Shown piece by piece: positions 1 through 7,540 of a stretch of DNA of 38,612 nucleotides. A model generated the notes under the pieces. That model was not told where the DNA came from and made no database searches. It saw nothing but the letters and a program-made list of their open reading frames with translations. The DNA comes from Candidatus Synechococcus spongiarum LMB bulk15M (GTDB lineage: Bacteria; Cyanobacteriota; Cyanobacteriia; PCC-6307; Cyanobiaceae). Each line of letters starts with the position of its first letter. Positions within the stretch are counted from its first letter, which is position 1. The stretch is taken from the NCBI GenBank assembly GCA_002018045.1, contig MWLD01000077.1, positions 1-38,612 on the forward strand. The letters run 5' to 3'. A program made the position numbers and the translations under genes.

Positions 1-86
1 GAACTCGGTTGTGAAACGCTGCAGCGGTGACGATAGTTAGGGGGTAGCCCCTTGCGAAAATAACTCAATGCCAGGATAGACTTTTG

Positions 87-122
87 ATGGCTCTTCAAGA
101 AATATATTTCTTGAAGAGCCAT
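87..122. repeat. perfect 36-bp palindrome
   Basis: The two 18-base halves are exact reverse complements with no spacer, centred on an AT-rich core (AATATATT). The plus strand reads TGCTTTTTG just after it, so it could act as a rho-independent terminator for a gene left of the window. It could also be a hairpin at the left end of the decayed IS605-type element that starts about 150 bases downstream. The sequence alone does not separate these options. Confidence 0.6.
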
Positions 123-269
123 TGCTTTTTGTCGAATGCGCCGCAGATATATCTCCAGCCGGTTTTTCTATTATGATGTAACGACTCTTCCAAGCATCAA
201 GCAGTAATTGTTGTCGGTAATTAAGTACTTGACTCCATGGTTTGCCCCCTGGCTGCATCCGCCAGTTTT

Positions 270-1310
270 ATGGAGCAGGGCCAAAGTGTGGCGACTGAAA
301 CCAGTCCATCTTTCAACTACCGCAATGTCCGCTACCGGCTTCTACCTGGCTTTGCCAGAAAAGCACGGCAGTTATTTAGTCTGGCGGGAACCTGCCGCTT
401 GGTCTGGAACTGCTTCCTGGCCAGGAACCAGGAGGCCTACCAACTCCATCAGGAAAATCCCGAGCACCAGGCCAAGCCGTCCGTCCGCTTCTTCTCGTTG
501 TGCAAGGGTTTCACTGAACTCCACAACAGTGGGGAGTTCCCCCTGGCTGAAGGAGTATTCCTCTGCTGTTGCCAGAGCCCCGCTTTAAGGCCGGAGGCCG
601 GGACAACCCTCGGTTCACCATCCCTGACGGGGGGTGTGGATCAAGGGAGACCACCTCAGGTTATCTGGCCTGGCATTGGCCTTGTAGGGTTACGACGCCA
701 CGGTGGCAACCCCTATCCCGAGGGTCAGCCCGTGAAGGTTGACGTGGTCTTTGAGGCGGGCAAGTGGTATGCCATCGTCTGCTACAGGGTAGACCGACCT
801 CCAGGTCCCGAGCCTGACATGGTGGCCGCCATGAACCGCAACTGTGGACAGGTGGGTGGTCTACAGCGATGGCAGTCCGAGATACACCGGCACCTCAGCC
901 CAAGGTGTCCAACCGCCGCCACAGGACCAGGTTGCGAATCAGGAAGCTGTACCGCAGAGTCCGAAACATCGGCAACACCTGGCGGCACCGGCTTACCAGA
1001 GCCGTCGCCAGCACAACTCGTCTCCTGGTGTTGGAGAAACTCGATCCTCAGGGAATGACCGCCAGTGCTACTGGCGCCGTGCAGAACCCCGTCTCCAACG
1101 TCAAAGCTGAATCCGGGTTGAACAGCTCTGTTCCGAGTACAGGGTGGGCCGAGGTAACGACAGGACCGGGGTCACCGTCGCAATTCGAATGCACAGGCTG
1201 CGGACACGAGGCGAATGCCGATACGCAGCTTTTAACATTCCGGCCTCAGGGATTGTGGTGCTGCACGGGGAGGAGCGTTCTCGTTGGAGACTCCTACGAT
1301 CCGTGAAATT
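270..1310 (+). pseudogene. tnpB: decayed IS200/IS605-family TnpB
   Basis: Pieces of a TnpB (RuvC-like RNA-guided nuclease of IS605 elements) can be read in order but in different frames. The N-terminal helical part begins at ATG 270 and includes FNYRNVRYRLLPG and CRLVWNCFLARNQEAY. A beta segment with KVDVVFEAGKWYAIVCYRVD lies near 740-795. A basic helix rich in RLRIRKLYRRVRNIG lies near 925-970. The C-terminal zinc-ribbon half reads FECTGCGHEANAD near 1180-1220, then NIPASGI in the next frame. At least three frame changes separate these parts, so no active nuclease can be made. No tnpA partner is visible. The exact end is uncertain because the last part runs into unrelated sequence. Confidence 0.75.
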
Positions 1311-1601
1311 GGTCCTGGCTCTGCTTTGGTGGGGTGATGTGCATGAATCCCTTGTTGAAGCTGTGCCAGTCTCGCGTCCCTTTCCTCCTGTTCAGTTCGG
1401 ACTTCGTTCTCCGTGTCGTACAGGTAGATGGCTCTTGCCACGACCGCATGGTGCTTGGCCACCTGAAACTTCCATGATTAAATCTCGGAATGATTCTCCG
1501 CTGAATGGGACAATGGTGGTATGCGGGCGGCGTTGTGGTGATGTACCAGCCCGCACCTCCACCTCGCCTCGCGCCTTGTCATGGCTTGATTCCTCAGCCA
1601 C
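1300..1601 (-). pseudogene. decayed unknown ORF, frameshifted
   Basis: Two protein-like segments lie head to tail in different minus-strand frames. The first (GTG near 1601) includes HTTIVPFSGESFRDLIMEVS. The second, from about 1462, includes VAKHHAVVARAIYLYDTENE and a charged, Glu/Arg-rich helix. A single frameshift near 1460 would join them into one protein of roughly 95 residues. I do not recognise the family. It follows the amber-interrupted ORF at 1612-1827 on the same strand, so the two may be remains of one operon. Confidence 0.3.
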
Positions 1602-1611
1602 ACCGCTGTTT

Positions 1612-1827
1612 TCAGTCTGGATAGTCTTCTTTCAGTTGTATCAGTGCGTGCTCTGTCTGGATTTCTTGCCCAAAAGGCTCAAGACTGTTTCCCATCTTCC
1701 CGTACAGTTCCTTGAATTTTCGGAGCCAGACATCTCTTTGCTTGTCCTAATCTATTGCCTCAGCAGACAGCAACTGCTTGGCCTTGCGCTTCACAAATTC
1801 ACGGAAATTCTGTTCGGCCATCATCAT
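1612..1827 (-). pseudogene. small unknown ORF with in-frame amber stop
   Basis: Three consecutive ATG codons (1827-1819) follow a GGGGAG ribosome-binding site, with 7 bases to the third. The frame reads MAEQNFREFVKRKAKQLLSA, hits TAG at 1747-1749, then continues in the same frame with DVWLRKFKELYGKMGN to a TGA at 1612. Read through, it would give a charged, helical protein of about 70 residues. A single C-to-T change (CAG to TAG) would explain the stop. Family unknown. The good ribosome-binding site and the uniform protein-like character on both sides of the stop argue that it was once a gene. Confidence 0.4.
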
Positions 1828-2020
1828 TCTCCCCACTCATGTGCTTTGGCTTGACTATGGACTGATCGACCACGTTAATGGCCTGATTGCCAATCCATTC
1901 CGCTGAAACCATCGCCAGGGATCCCCTGGGGGCAAGACCGGGAGCGCTGTTTCCTGGCTTGAGACTTGATCGCTGCTTGCACACTTGGCTCGCAGCATCA
2001 CGGCAACACAAGGACGTCAA

Positions 2021-2092
2021 CTGGGCCGCTAGGATTCGAACCTAGGAATGGCGGGACCAAAACCCGCTGCCTTACCACTTGGCGACGGCCCA
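2021..2092 (-). tRNA. tRNA-Gln (anticodon TTG)
   Basis: The minus strand folds as a full cloverleaf. The 7-bp acceptor TGGGCCG pairs with CGGCCCA, the anticodon stem GCGGG/CCCGC encloses loop TTTTGGT with anticodon TTG (reads CAA), and the T-arm has the GGTTCGAATCC loop. The discriminator base is G and CCA is not encoded. It lies 25 bases downstream of the ycf45 stop, on the same strand. Confidence 0.95.
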
Positions 2093-2117
2093 CTGCTGGG
2101 AGGTGAACTTTCTCACC

Positions 2118-3542
2118 TTACACTACCGCATTCCCCTTTGTGCGAAAGCGCAACAGCAACCGCTCCAGAGCCTTTTGCAATTGGGTTGGCTTGGCAGACT
2201 TGATCACATGAATTGGGACCCCCAGGCCCTTGGCTACCCGCCGTGCTCCTGGGTCATGGCTGAGGCTGTTGCGTAGGGAGAGTACTGCATCAGCTCGGTC
2301 CACCGTGCGCACAACCTGTACTGGTAGTTGCCGGTCATGGATGAGCGCGTCCAGTTGGTGCGAGGTCACACCAGAAGGATAGATGCTTAGGGGGATGTCT
2401 TGAGCAGCGGAAGGAGCAGGCTGCACCATCGCAGACTGTGCCATGGAAGATGTACCAGGTTCTCCCAGTCCAGGGGGGCACGGGGAGGGATTTTGCACAT
2501 GGAGAATACCCCGTTCATCCAGGCGCCGCACCTGGGACTGGACAGGTCGGTCCCGCAGCAGGGCATCCACTGTGCGGGCGACATTCCAGTGAATATGCCA
2601 GCAGTCACGGCTGTGCATTTCCACGGCCAGGGGGAAGGTGGGTGGCGCACAGCGCTCCTGCACCGTTTTCTGCGAGCCGCGGCGGCGGGCTTCCTCATCC
2701 CCCAGGGTGACCGCCTGGAGGCCGCCGATCAGGTCACGGAGAGCAGGATTTTTGATCAGGTTGGCCAGTTGATGGCCATGGGCTGTACCCACCAGTTGCA
2801 CGCCGCGCTCAGCAATGGTGCGGGCTGCCCAGGCTTCCTGCTCGCTGCCGATCTCGTCGATGACAATCACCTCGGGCATGTGGTTTTCCACCGCCTCGAT
2901 CATAACCCGGTGCTGATGCTGCGGATCCGGCACCTGCATCCGTCGCGCACGGCCAATGGCCGGGTGGGGAATGTCCCCATCGCCGGCAATTTCATTGCTG
3001 GTGTCAATGACCACCACCCGCCGCTCCAGCTCATCGGCCAGCACCCGGGAAATTTCCCGCAGCACGGTGGTCTTGCCCACGCCGGGATACCCCATAATCA
3101 GGACGGATTGGTTGGATTCCACCAGGTCTCTGATGACGGCTACGGTGCCGTACACAGCCCGTCCCACACGACAGGTGAGACCAATCACCTCCCCTGATCG
3201 GTTGCGTATGGCACTGATGCGGTGCAGGGTCCGCGCAATCCCTGCCCGGTTATCGCCACCAAAGCGACCCACCCGGGCAATGACCCCATCCAATGCCTCC
3301 CGACTGAGGGGAGCGTCCTCCAGGTCCAGCCGCCGGCCTGGATAACGGGCTTCGGGAGGACGCCCCAAGTCCAGCACCACCTCCAGTAAGTCCTGACGGC
3401 GCTCGGCTGAAGCCAGTTGTTGTTGGAGGGACTCCGGCAGCACCGCTAGCAAGTGATTCAGGTCGTCGGTGACCCGCTGCTCGCGGATGGTGATGGGCTG
3501 AAGTCCGGGCTGGCCAGGGGCATAAGGAACTGGCACGGCCAT
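2118..3542 (-). CDS. ycf45: Ycf45-type AAA ATPase, C-terminal R3H domain missing
   Basis: The protein has 474 residues. The N-terminal half resembles the SpoIIIAA/Ycf45 ATPase family, with an RVGRFGGDNRAGIARTLHR segment near residues 90-110, Walker A GYPGVGKTT near 150, and Walker B VIVIDEIGSEQEAW near 225. The C-terminal part contains the usual YPSGVTSHQLDALI segment and a helix (ALERLL). It then stops after about 10 unrelated residues (FRTKGNAVV). Family members normally continue for about 100 residues into a single-strand nucleic acid binding R3H domain, which is absent here. The role is poorly known; a nucleic-acid-dependent ATPase is the usual inference. It is followed by tRNA-Gln and lies downstream of ldpA on the same strand. 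The N-terminal start at ATG 3542 has no clear ribosome-binding site. Confidence 0.85.
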   Translation of the reverse strand: MAVPVPYAPGQPGLQPITIREQRVTDDLNHLLAVLPESLQQQLASAERRQDLLEVVLDLGRPPEARYPGRRLDLEDAPLSREALDGVIARVGRFGGDNRAGIARTLHRISAIRNRSGEVIGLTCRVGRAVYGTVAVIRDLVESNQSVLIMGYPGVGKTTVLREISRVLADELERRVVVIDTSNEIAGDGDIPHPAIGRARRMQVPDPQHQHRVMIEAVENHMPEVIVIDEIGSEQEAWAARTIAERGVQLVGTAHGHQLANLIKNPALRDLIGGLQAVTLGDEEARRRGSQKTVQERCAPPTFPLAVEMHSRDCWHIHWNVARTVDALLRDRPVQSQVRRLDERGILHVQNPSPCPPGLGEPGTSSMAQSAMVQPAPSAAQDIPLSIYPSGVTSHQLDALIHDRQLPVQVVRTVDRADAVLSLRNSLSHDPGARRVAKGLGVPIHVIKSAKPTQLQKALERLLLRFRTKGNAVV

Positions 3543-3741
3543 GGCCGGGGAGTGGGAGACGTCACTTTAAGTCAAGCCTCCTGCGCAGCCGGTGGAATGC
3601 ATTACCTTCGTTTGTCATGGCTGGCAGGAGCAACATCCGGGAAACCTGTTGGACAGTCATGGGAAGCGACTTGACAGATCACAGGTCACAGGTGTATATC
3701 TATCACACCTTTGGCAGCCCCGGCAATAGGGGTCAGAACTC

Positions 3742-3939
3742 ATGATTGTGGGAGCAGGTGTCGTGGCTGGCGTCGCAGCAACCACTGCAGGGACAGCAGG
3801 TGGAGTTGCTGGCGCACTGGCAGGTTCTCATGCCGGACTTGCTGCTTTAGGAACTGCCGTGCCGGCCACGGTGCCAGGCCTTGTAGCCGGCGGACTGGTT
3901 GCAGGGCTTGGAGTCGCAGTGGTTGGAGTTGTGGAGTAG
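3742..3939 (+). CDS. small Gly/Ala/Val-rich hydrophobic protein
   Basis: This 65-residue ORF is almost entirely Gly, Ala, Val and Thr, with repeated small-xxx-small spacing (for example GVVAGVAATTAGTAGGVAG). The composition fits one or two glycine-zipper membrane helices, or a hydrophobic bacteriocin-like peptide. AGGGG lies 9 bases before the ATG and can serve as ribosome-binding site. There is no homology I recognise and no export or modification gene beside it. It stands alone between ycf45 (opposite strand) and an inverted-repeat element. Chance is possible because G+C-rich DNA easily gives such frames, but the absence of charged residues is unusual. Confidence 0.35.
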   Translation: MIVGAGVVAGVAATTAGTAGGVAGALAGSHAGLAALGTAVPATVPGLVAGGLVAGLGVAVVGVVE

Positions 3940-3991
3940 TGCGTTCAGTGCTAAGGAACCCCTGGAACACCTCAAGGTGACTCCCATGCCA

Positions 3992-4132
3992 TCATTCACG
4001 CGAAAGCGGGAATCCGTGTTCCAACAACCAATCAACCCCCGTAACCATCAGGAAATTGGCCTCCGGTACCAGAGCGTCCAGGTTCCTTGTTGATCACGGG
4101 CTGATAATGGATTTCCGCTTTCGTGTGAATGA
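3992..4132. repeat. MITE-like element with 24-bp terminal inverted repeats
   Basis: The left end TCATTCACGCGAAAGCGGGAATCC (3992-4015) and the reverse complement of 4109-4132 match at 22 of 24 bases. Each end also carries its own short CGC-GAAA-GCG hairpin. The core ATTC-CGCGAAAGCG-GGAAT motif recalls intergenic repeats found in many bacterial genomes. About 93 bases lie between the arms with no coding potential. The rest of the gap (3940-3991 and 4133-4329) shows nothing I can identify. Confidence 0.65.
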
Positions 4133-4329
4133 CGGGGGATGCGGGGGATGACGCGAACGGACGTGTTTTGATGGTTTCCAGTGTTTCCCCAACAGACTCG
4201 CCAAGTTGAAAATCAGCCCAGTTGCTCCAGCCTCTCAGTTGTTGATGCTGAGGCAGCCAGGCCTGTTTTCCTGCCCCTGCTAGTGGTGTGAGCTGGCGCG
4301 CCCATGGATGACTGTGGATAGCTTCCAAG

Positions 4330-5349
4330 TCAAGCCCCAGACCCAGCCGACAGGTTCAAGAGAGCGTGGGCCTGCCTCACGGCCCCGTCCGCCAGGTCAT
4401 GGTTCTGCCGTAAAGGCTTGCCCCGCGCCTGGGCAACCGTCAACCAGGGGCTCAGCAGTTGACGGGCGGCGCCACCAAAGGCCATGCCCGCCACCGCCGG
4501 GGGCTTCTCTCCATGCCCAGACAAGCCATGGCGATCCAGAAGCTTCTGGGTATGCCGGTTGACACCCCCAGCCACCTGAATCAGTCCCGGTGGACCATGG
4601 CGAGACACGCCAAGGGCCAATGCCACCGCCGCATGGGCCGTTCCGCGTCCCAGGTCCCCGCTCATGGGGCGACCATCCAGTTGCCAGAGATGGGGGACCG
4701 GCTGCGTCACAAGCAACCCGTGTAGTTGCCACAGATAGGGAACCAAGTGGGCCAAGGGGCCGCCAGCACTCACCGCCAACAGCCGCAACCGGGGTAGTAG
4801 AGGCTGCAGCAAGGCCAAGAGTTGGGTAAATGCGGAGAATGCTCCAGGGCGGGTGTGAATTTCCAGGGCTTCCGGTTGGCACGTCTCCAGGATCTCCAGC
4901 AGTTGGGAGCGCTCCAAACGCCACGGTCGCTCCTCAATGAGGCCCAGGGGACATACCGACAGGCAACGCCCACAGCCATAACAGCGGGCCATGGCCACAC
5001 CCGTCGTTGAAATGGCTGTCACTGGGCAGGCGGCCTCGCACGGGCGGGGGCAATCCGCTGGACAATGACGGGGATCAAAATGGGCTTTACGGAAATGGGG
5101 ATCGGTGTCGTCGTTGAGGCTGACCATGAGCCATGGGGGTGGTTGCCCCGGATCGAGGGCCGCTGCAATGCCCTGACGGGCGGCGGCCACCACCGCTGGA
5201 TCCGGCGCCACATCAATGCAATGGATGCCAGCGCGGGTGTACACCCAGGCCAAATCCGTAATAGCAGCCAGGTCCTGATTGCTGGCGCCGCAGATCAACT
5301 TGCGCCAACAACCATGACGCAGAGCAGCCTCAGGGTCATGGCCCAACAC
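4330..5349 (-). CDS. ldpA: LdpA, iron-sulfur protein of clock light input
   Basis: LdpA carries two [4Fe-4S] clusters and senses redox state to adjust circadian period in Synechococcus elongatus. The predicted 339 residues agree with the family (about 350). Signature segments are KLICGASNQDL near residue 18, LMVSLNDDTDPHFRKA near 74, and two ferredoxin-type cysteine sets at 96/100/104/108 and 123/126/129/133. The frame is open further upstream, but that part lies inside ndhN and is not family-like. I chose GTG at 5349, 4 bases after the ndhN stop; the TGAGG overlapping that stop may be the ribosome-binding site. TTG at 5346 is an alternative. The tight spacing indicates cotranscription with ndhN. 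About 120 residues after the clusters are less conserved. Confidence 0.88.
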   Translation of the reverse strand: MLGHDPEAALRHGCWRKLICGASNQDLAAITDLAWVYTRAGIHCIDVAPDPAVVAAARQGIAAALDPGQPPPWLMVSLNDDTDPHFRKAHFDPRHCPADCPRPCEAACPVTAISTTGVAMARCYGCGRCLSVCPLGLIEERPWRLERSQLLEILETCQPEALEIHTRPGAFSAFTQLLALLQPLLPRLRLLAVSAGGPLAHLVPYLWQLHGLLVTQPVPHLWQLDGRPMSGDLGRGTAHAAVALALGVSRHGPPGLIQVAGGVNRHTQKLLDRHGLSGHGEKPPAVAGMAFGGAARQLLSPWLTVAQARGKPLRQNHDLADGAVRQAHALLNLSAGSGA

Positions 5350-5353
5350 AACC

Positions 5354-5815
5354 TCAGGCTGCCAGCGCCTCAGCCAAGGGCTGCCAGCGCAGCGTCCGGC
5401 TCCCCCCCAGCTCACAGACAACATATAAGCCGGGGTAGCGCCGGGGTAGCTCCACAAAGGTGTCCAGCTCCGCCCGACTGAGCACCTGGGCCTCCAGGAG
5501 CCACAGCAGCACCGGCTTGTCCGTTTGGAGCTGGGGCATGAGCTGGGGCAGGGCCATGGACACAGCACCAACGGCAGCCGCACCGCCAACGCTCTGATGC
5601 CCCAAGTGGGGTGGACGGACCCCATGGAGACCCAGGAGAAACGTCTCCGGATCCCCCAACCCCCGGGCCGAGCATATCTGTGCGGCATAACCGGCGGCGC
5701 GGAGGCGGCGCAGCAAGCGGGTCTCAAATCCCCCCTCCGGAGGGGCCATGACGGCCATGGCGCCATGGCGCTCCAGATCCTTGCGAAAGCGGCGGATACC
5801 AAGCAGCAGTGGCAT
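5354..5815 (-). CDS. ndhN: NAD(P)H-quinone oxidoreductase subunit N
   Basis: NdhN is a cyanobacterial and chloroplast-specific subunit of the hydrophilic arm of the NDH-1 complex on the thylakoid membrane, which works in respiration and cyclic electron flow. The 153-residue product starts MPLLLGIRRFRKDLE and carries the diagnostic stretches GGFETRLLRRLRAAGY, ARGLGDPETFLLGLHGVRPP and HLGHQSVGG, then LLWLLEAQVLSRAEL and ELGGSRTL near the end. Length is normal. It is first in a minus-strand pair with ldpA and diverges from the ribosomal cluster. In related picocyanobacteria I recall ndhN lying much closer to rplC, so the 2.3 kb between them here looks inserted. Confidence 0.93.
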   Translation of the reverse strand: MPLLLGIRRFRKDLERHGAMAVMAPPEGGFETRLLRRLRAAGYAAQICSARGLGDPETFLLGLHGVRPPHLGHQSVGGAAAVGAVSMALPQLMPQLQTDKPVLLWLLEAQVLSRAELDTFVELPRRYPGLYVVCELGGSRTLRWQPLAEALAA

Positions 5816-6018
5816 GCGGGGTGTGGCTGTGTGTAGGGTCAGTCCACTTTGGCAAAGCGTGGTCCTACGCTGAGGGAATGCCTTCGCATGGGAGGGGCAT
5901 CTTCCTGATCCGACAAGGATTAAAATTTAGAGAATAGGCTCTGTCCCTGGCGCCAAAACCACGAGAGAATCGAGAGGATCGAACGTCCGGAGTTGGAAGG
6001 CTTCCTCGGCCCTCTCGA

Positions 6019-6135
6019 CTTGCCAGCATCGGAGCGTTTTTTGCGCCAGCTACCGTCCTTGTTGCGTGCGCGAGGCTGTGCGCCCCCTTTGCTGGGGACG
6101 TGGGGGATTCCTCTTCCAGCTCTTCGATCAGCCAT
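6019..6135 (-). repeat. coding-like repeat, copy A (RGIPHVPSKGG peptide)
   Basis: On the minus strand an ATG at 6135 opens 39 codons reading MADRRAGRGIPHVPSKGG, then AQPRARNKDGSWRKKRSDAG. This matches a second block at 7541-7690 codon by codon, and many differences are silent (CCC/CCT, CAC/CAT, AAA/AAG, AAC/AAT). Similarity begins exactly at the ATG in both copies. The frame continues to a stop at 5920 with unrelated, Ser-rich sequence, and is also open upstream to 6354. I do not know the family. The strongly basic peptide could bind nucleic acid, but that is only inference. Confidence 0.55.
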
Positions 6136-6407
6136 CAAGGAAGACTCTAATGACAATCTTTCTCTGGCATAGCACGCCCGCGCCCCACAGAGGTCTTGTG
6201 GCAAACGGATTTCGAAGCCCCTCCAGAGGTTACCGTGACAGCTTTGGCAAAAGCTGCTTTGCCCTTGACACGAGATGCTAAAGAACCGCTGAAAGGAGCC
6301 GGAATCACGTGCCAGCAGGCTCTTGCCTTCCCGATCTTTACAAGGCTTTACCAAAGGACCAGCAGAGGTTGAGGCAACTTTAGCCTAATTCTGAAAGCAT
6401 CTGACCA

Positions 6408-6641
6408 ATGATCATGCTCAAAATTGCTGTCGGCACAGTTTTTGTGGTTGTCGTGGGATTGTTGCTGGCATCCATCTTGGGAGGACTACTCAGTATATTG
6501 ATCAGCGCAGTCATCGGAGGAGTGATCGGCGCTGTAATTTGTTCTGGTCTTGGAATTGCGTCCGGAAGGAACGCCGTGAACGGTGCAGTGCCAGGCTTTA
6601 TGGTTGGTGCGGTTATTGGGCTACTGGCTAGCCTGGCTTGA
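6408..6641 (+). CDS. small glycine-zipper membrane protein
   Basis: The 77-residue product is very hydrophobic with three likely membrane stretches: about residues 4-22 (LKIAVGTVFVVVVGLLLAS), 25-48, and 58-76. They are rich in GG and GxxxG spacing (ISAVIGGVIGAVICSGLG). A short polar break (ASGRNAVNG) separates the last two. There is no clear ribosome-binding site before ATG 6408; ATG 6414 is an alternative. It ends 13 bases from the stop of the convergent yhaV. Function unknown. Similar small Gly-rich membrane proteins occur in cyanobacteria without assigned roles. Confidence 0.5.
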   Translation: MIMLKIAVGTVFVVVVGLLLASILGGLLSILISAVIGGVIGAVICSGLGIASGRNAVNGAVPGFMVGAVIGLLASLA

Positions 6642-6654
6642 AGTGGCCGATGTG

Positions 6655-7191
6655 TTACCCCATCTCTTGATCGGGCCACCACTGACGTTTTGCCTCGGCA
6701 ACAAGGGTATCCCAGTCATCGGGAGGATTTCCCTGTCTCAGCATGCCCTGAAAGACGCGATAGACATCAGATCTTGCGCCATAGGCCCGCTTGGTGGTCT
6801 CGTCATTGACCCAAGCCAGAATGATCACCCTGCTGTCTTGGTGGAAGCGGAAGAACAGTCTGTACTGTTGGAAAAACTTGGCGCGTCGCCAGTGCTTGTG
6901 CTCTGGACCTAGCGTTAAACCTTGCCGAAATTTGGCATGGCCGGGATTCCTTGGAATCACCTCCAGCATGAGCTTTCTGATGGCCGCTAGGCGCTTGCTG
7001 GCGCTTTTCTTGAGATAGTTATCAGGATCTCCTTGCCTGCTAGATCTTGCCCGAAGGCACTCCACCTCTCTGAACAACTCCTCCCACTGGCCAAGAAACA
7101 GGGAATGGGCGTAAATGCTCCAGTCATTGATAATCAGGGGTGACTCACAGGCTTGCGGGATCTTTATAGTCTTCTTCATCACCAGCTTCAA
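6655..7191 (-). CDS. yhaV: YhaV-family toxin of a type II toxin-antitoxin pair
   Basis: YhaV is a ribosome-dependent mRNA interferase of the RelE-like group, held inactive by PrlF. The product (178 residues; E. coli YhaV has 154) shows the family landmarks: NDWSIYAHSLFL near 22-33, YLKKSASKRLAAIRKL near 60-75, FRQGLTLGPEHKHWRRAKF near 87-106, YRLFFRFHQDSRVIILAWVNDE near 110-131, and VFQGMLRQGNPPDDW near 146-160. These include the basic and aromatic residues typical of the fold, so the toxin looks intact. The start at 7191 overlaps the antitoxin gene by 47 bases; ATG 7179 or a later start is equally possible. Translational coupling to the antitoxin is likely. Confidence 0.85.
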   Translation of the reverse strand: MKLVMKKTIKIPQACESPLIINDWSIYAHSLFLGQWEELFREVECLRARSSRQGDPDNYLKKSASKRLAAIRKLMLEVIPRNPGHAKFRQGLTLGPEHKHWRRAKFFQQYRLFFRFHQDSRVIILAWVNDETTKRAYGARSDVYRVFQGMLRQGNPPDDWDTLVAEAKRQWWPDQEMG

Positions 7192-7483
7192 GGGGAGCGT
7201 TCAAGTCTACATCAACAGCGCCCACAAGTTCATCCAGGCGAGCCACCAGATTCGTGGTCATGGGCTGCAACTGCTCGGGGTGTCCAGAGATGTGGTCATC
7301 CAGCATCTGAAGAAAGGGAACCAGGGCTGGGTCGTTCCCCTGCTCCATGGGCTGAACCTGTTCTCCAGAAGTATGCCGAAATACTTGCCTTGACCTAGCT
7401 AAGGGCGCCGCGAAAAGTTGGACGATCTTCGCTATAAGACCCTGACTCACCACGGTAAAGCCGGTTGCGAAGGGGTTTTGCAT
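7145..7483 (-). CDS. prlF: PrlF-like antitoxin, AbrB domain divergent
   Basis: The gene lies directly upstream of yhaV, in the position of PrlF, the AbrB-type antitoxin and operon repressor. From ATG 7483 it gives 112 residues, close to E. coli PrlF (111). The C-terminal half fits the family: GNDPALVPFLQMLDDHIS, HPEQLQPMTTNLVARLDEL, and VDLNAPLEAG near the end. The N-terminal half starts FTVVSQG, as in AbrB proteins (TVTSQGQ), but the middle (LIAKIVQLFAAPLARSRQVF) no longer looks like the usual IPxxVRxxLG swapped-hairpin core, so DNA binding may be weakened. The frame is open upstream through repeat copy B to 7744, so a longer fusion starting at ATG 7690 is possible. No clear ribosome-binding site. 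Confidence 0.7.
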   Translation of the reverse strand: MQNPFATGFTVVSQGLIAKIVQLFAAPLARSRQVFRHTSGEQVQPMEQGNDPALVPFLQMLDDHISGHPEQLQPMTTNLVARLDELVGAVDVDLNAPLEAGDEEDYKDPASL

Positions 7484-7540
7484 GGACCAGTAGGCTGCTT
7501 TAGACGGGGAAGCATTGATTTCTCGTGATTCCCTTGAAAC

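Noticed and set aside
4032-4328. 98-codon minus-strand frame just after ldpA
   Set aside because: TTG start, runs through the inverted-repeat element and has no family match; kept out as probably chance.
5350-5802. ldpA frame extended upstream to 5802
   Set aside because: The region is fully occupied by ndhN in another frame and the extension is not LdpA-like.
6154-6354. protein-like plus-strand frame (TDFEAPPEVTVTALAKAALP) upstream of the zipper protein
   Set aside because: No start codon after the preceding stop and no family; it may be antisense to the minus-strand repeat ORF. Noted only.
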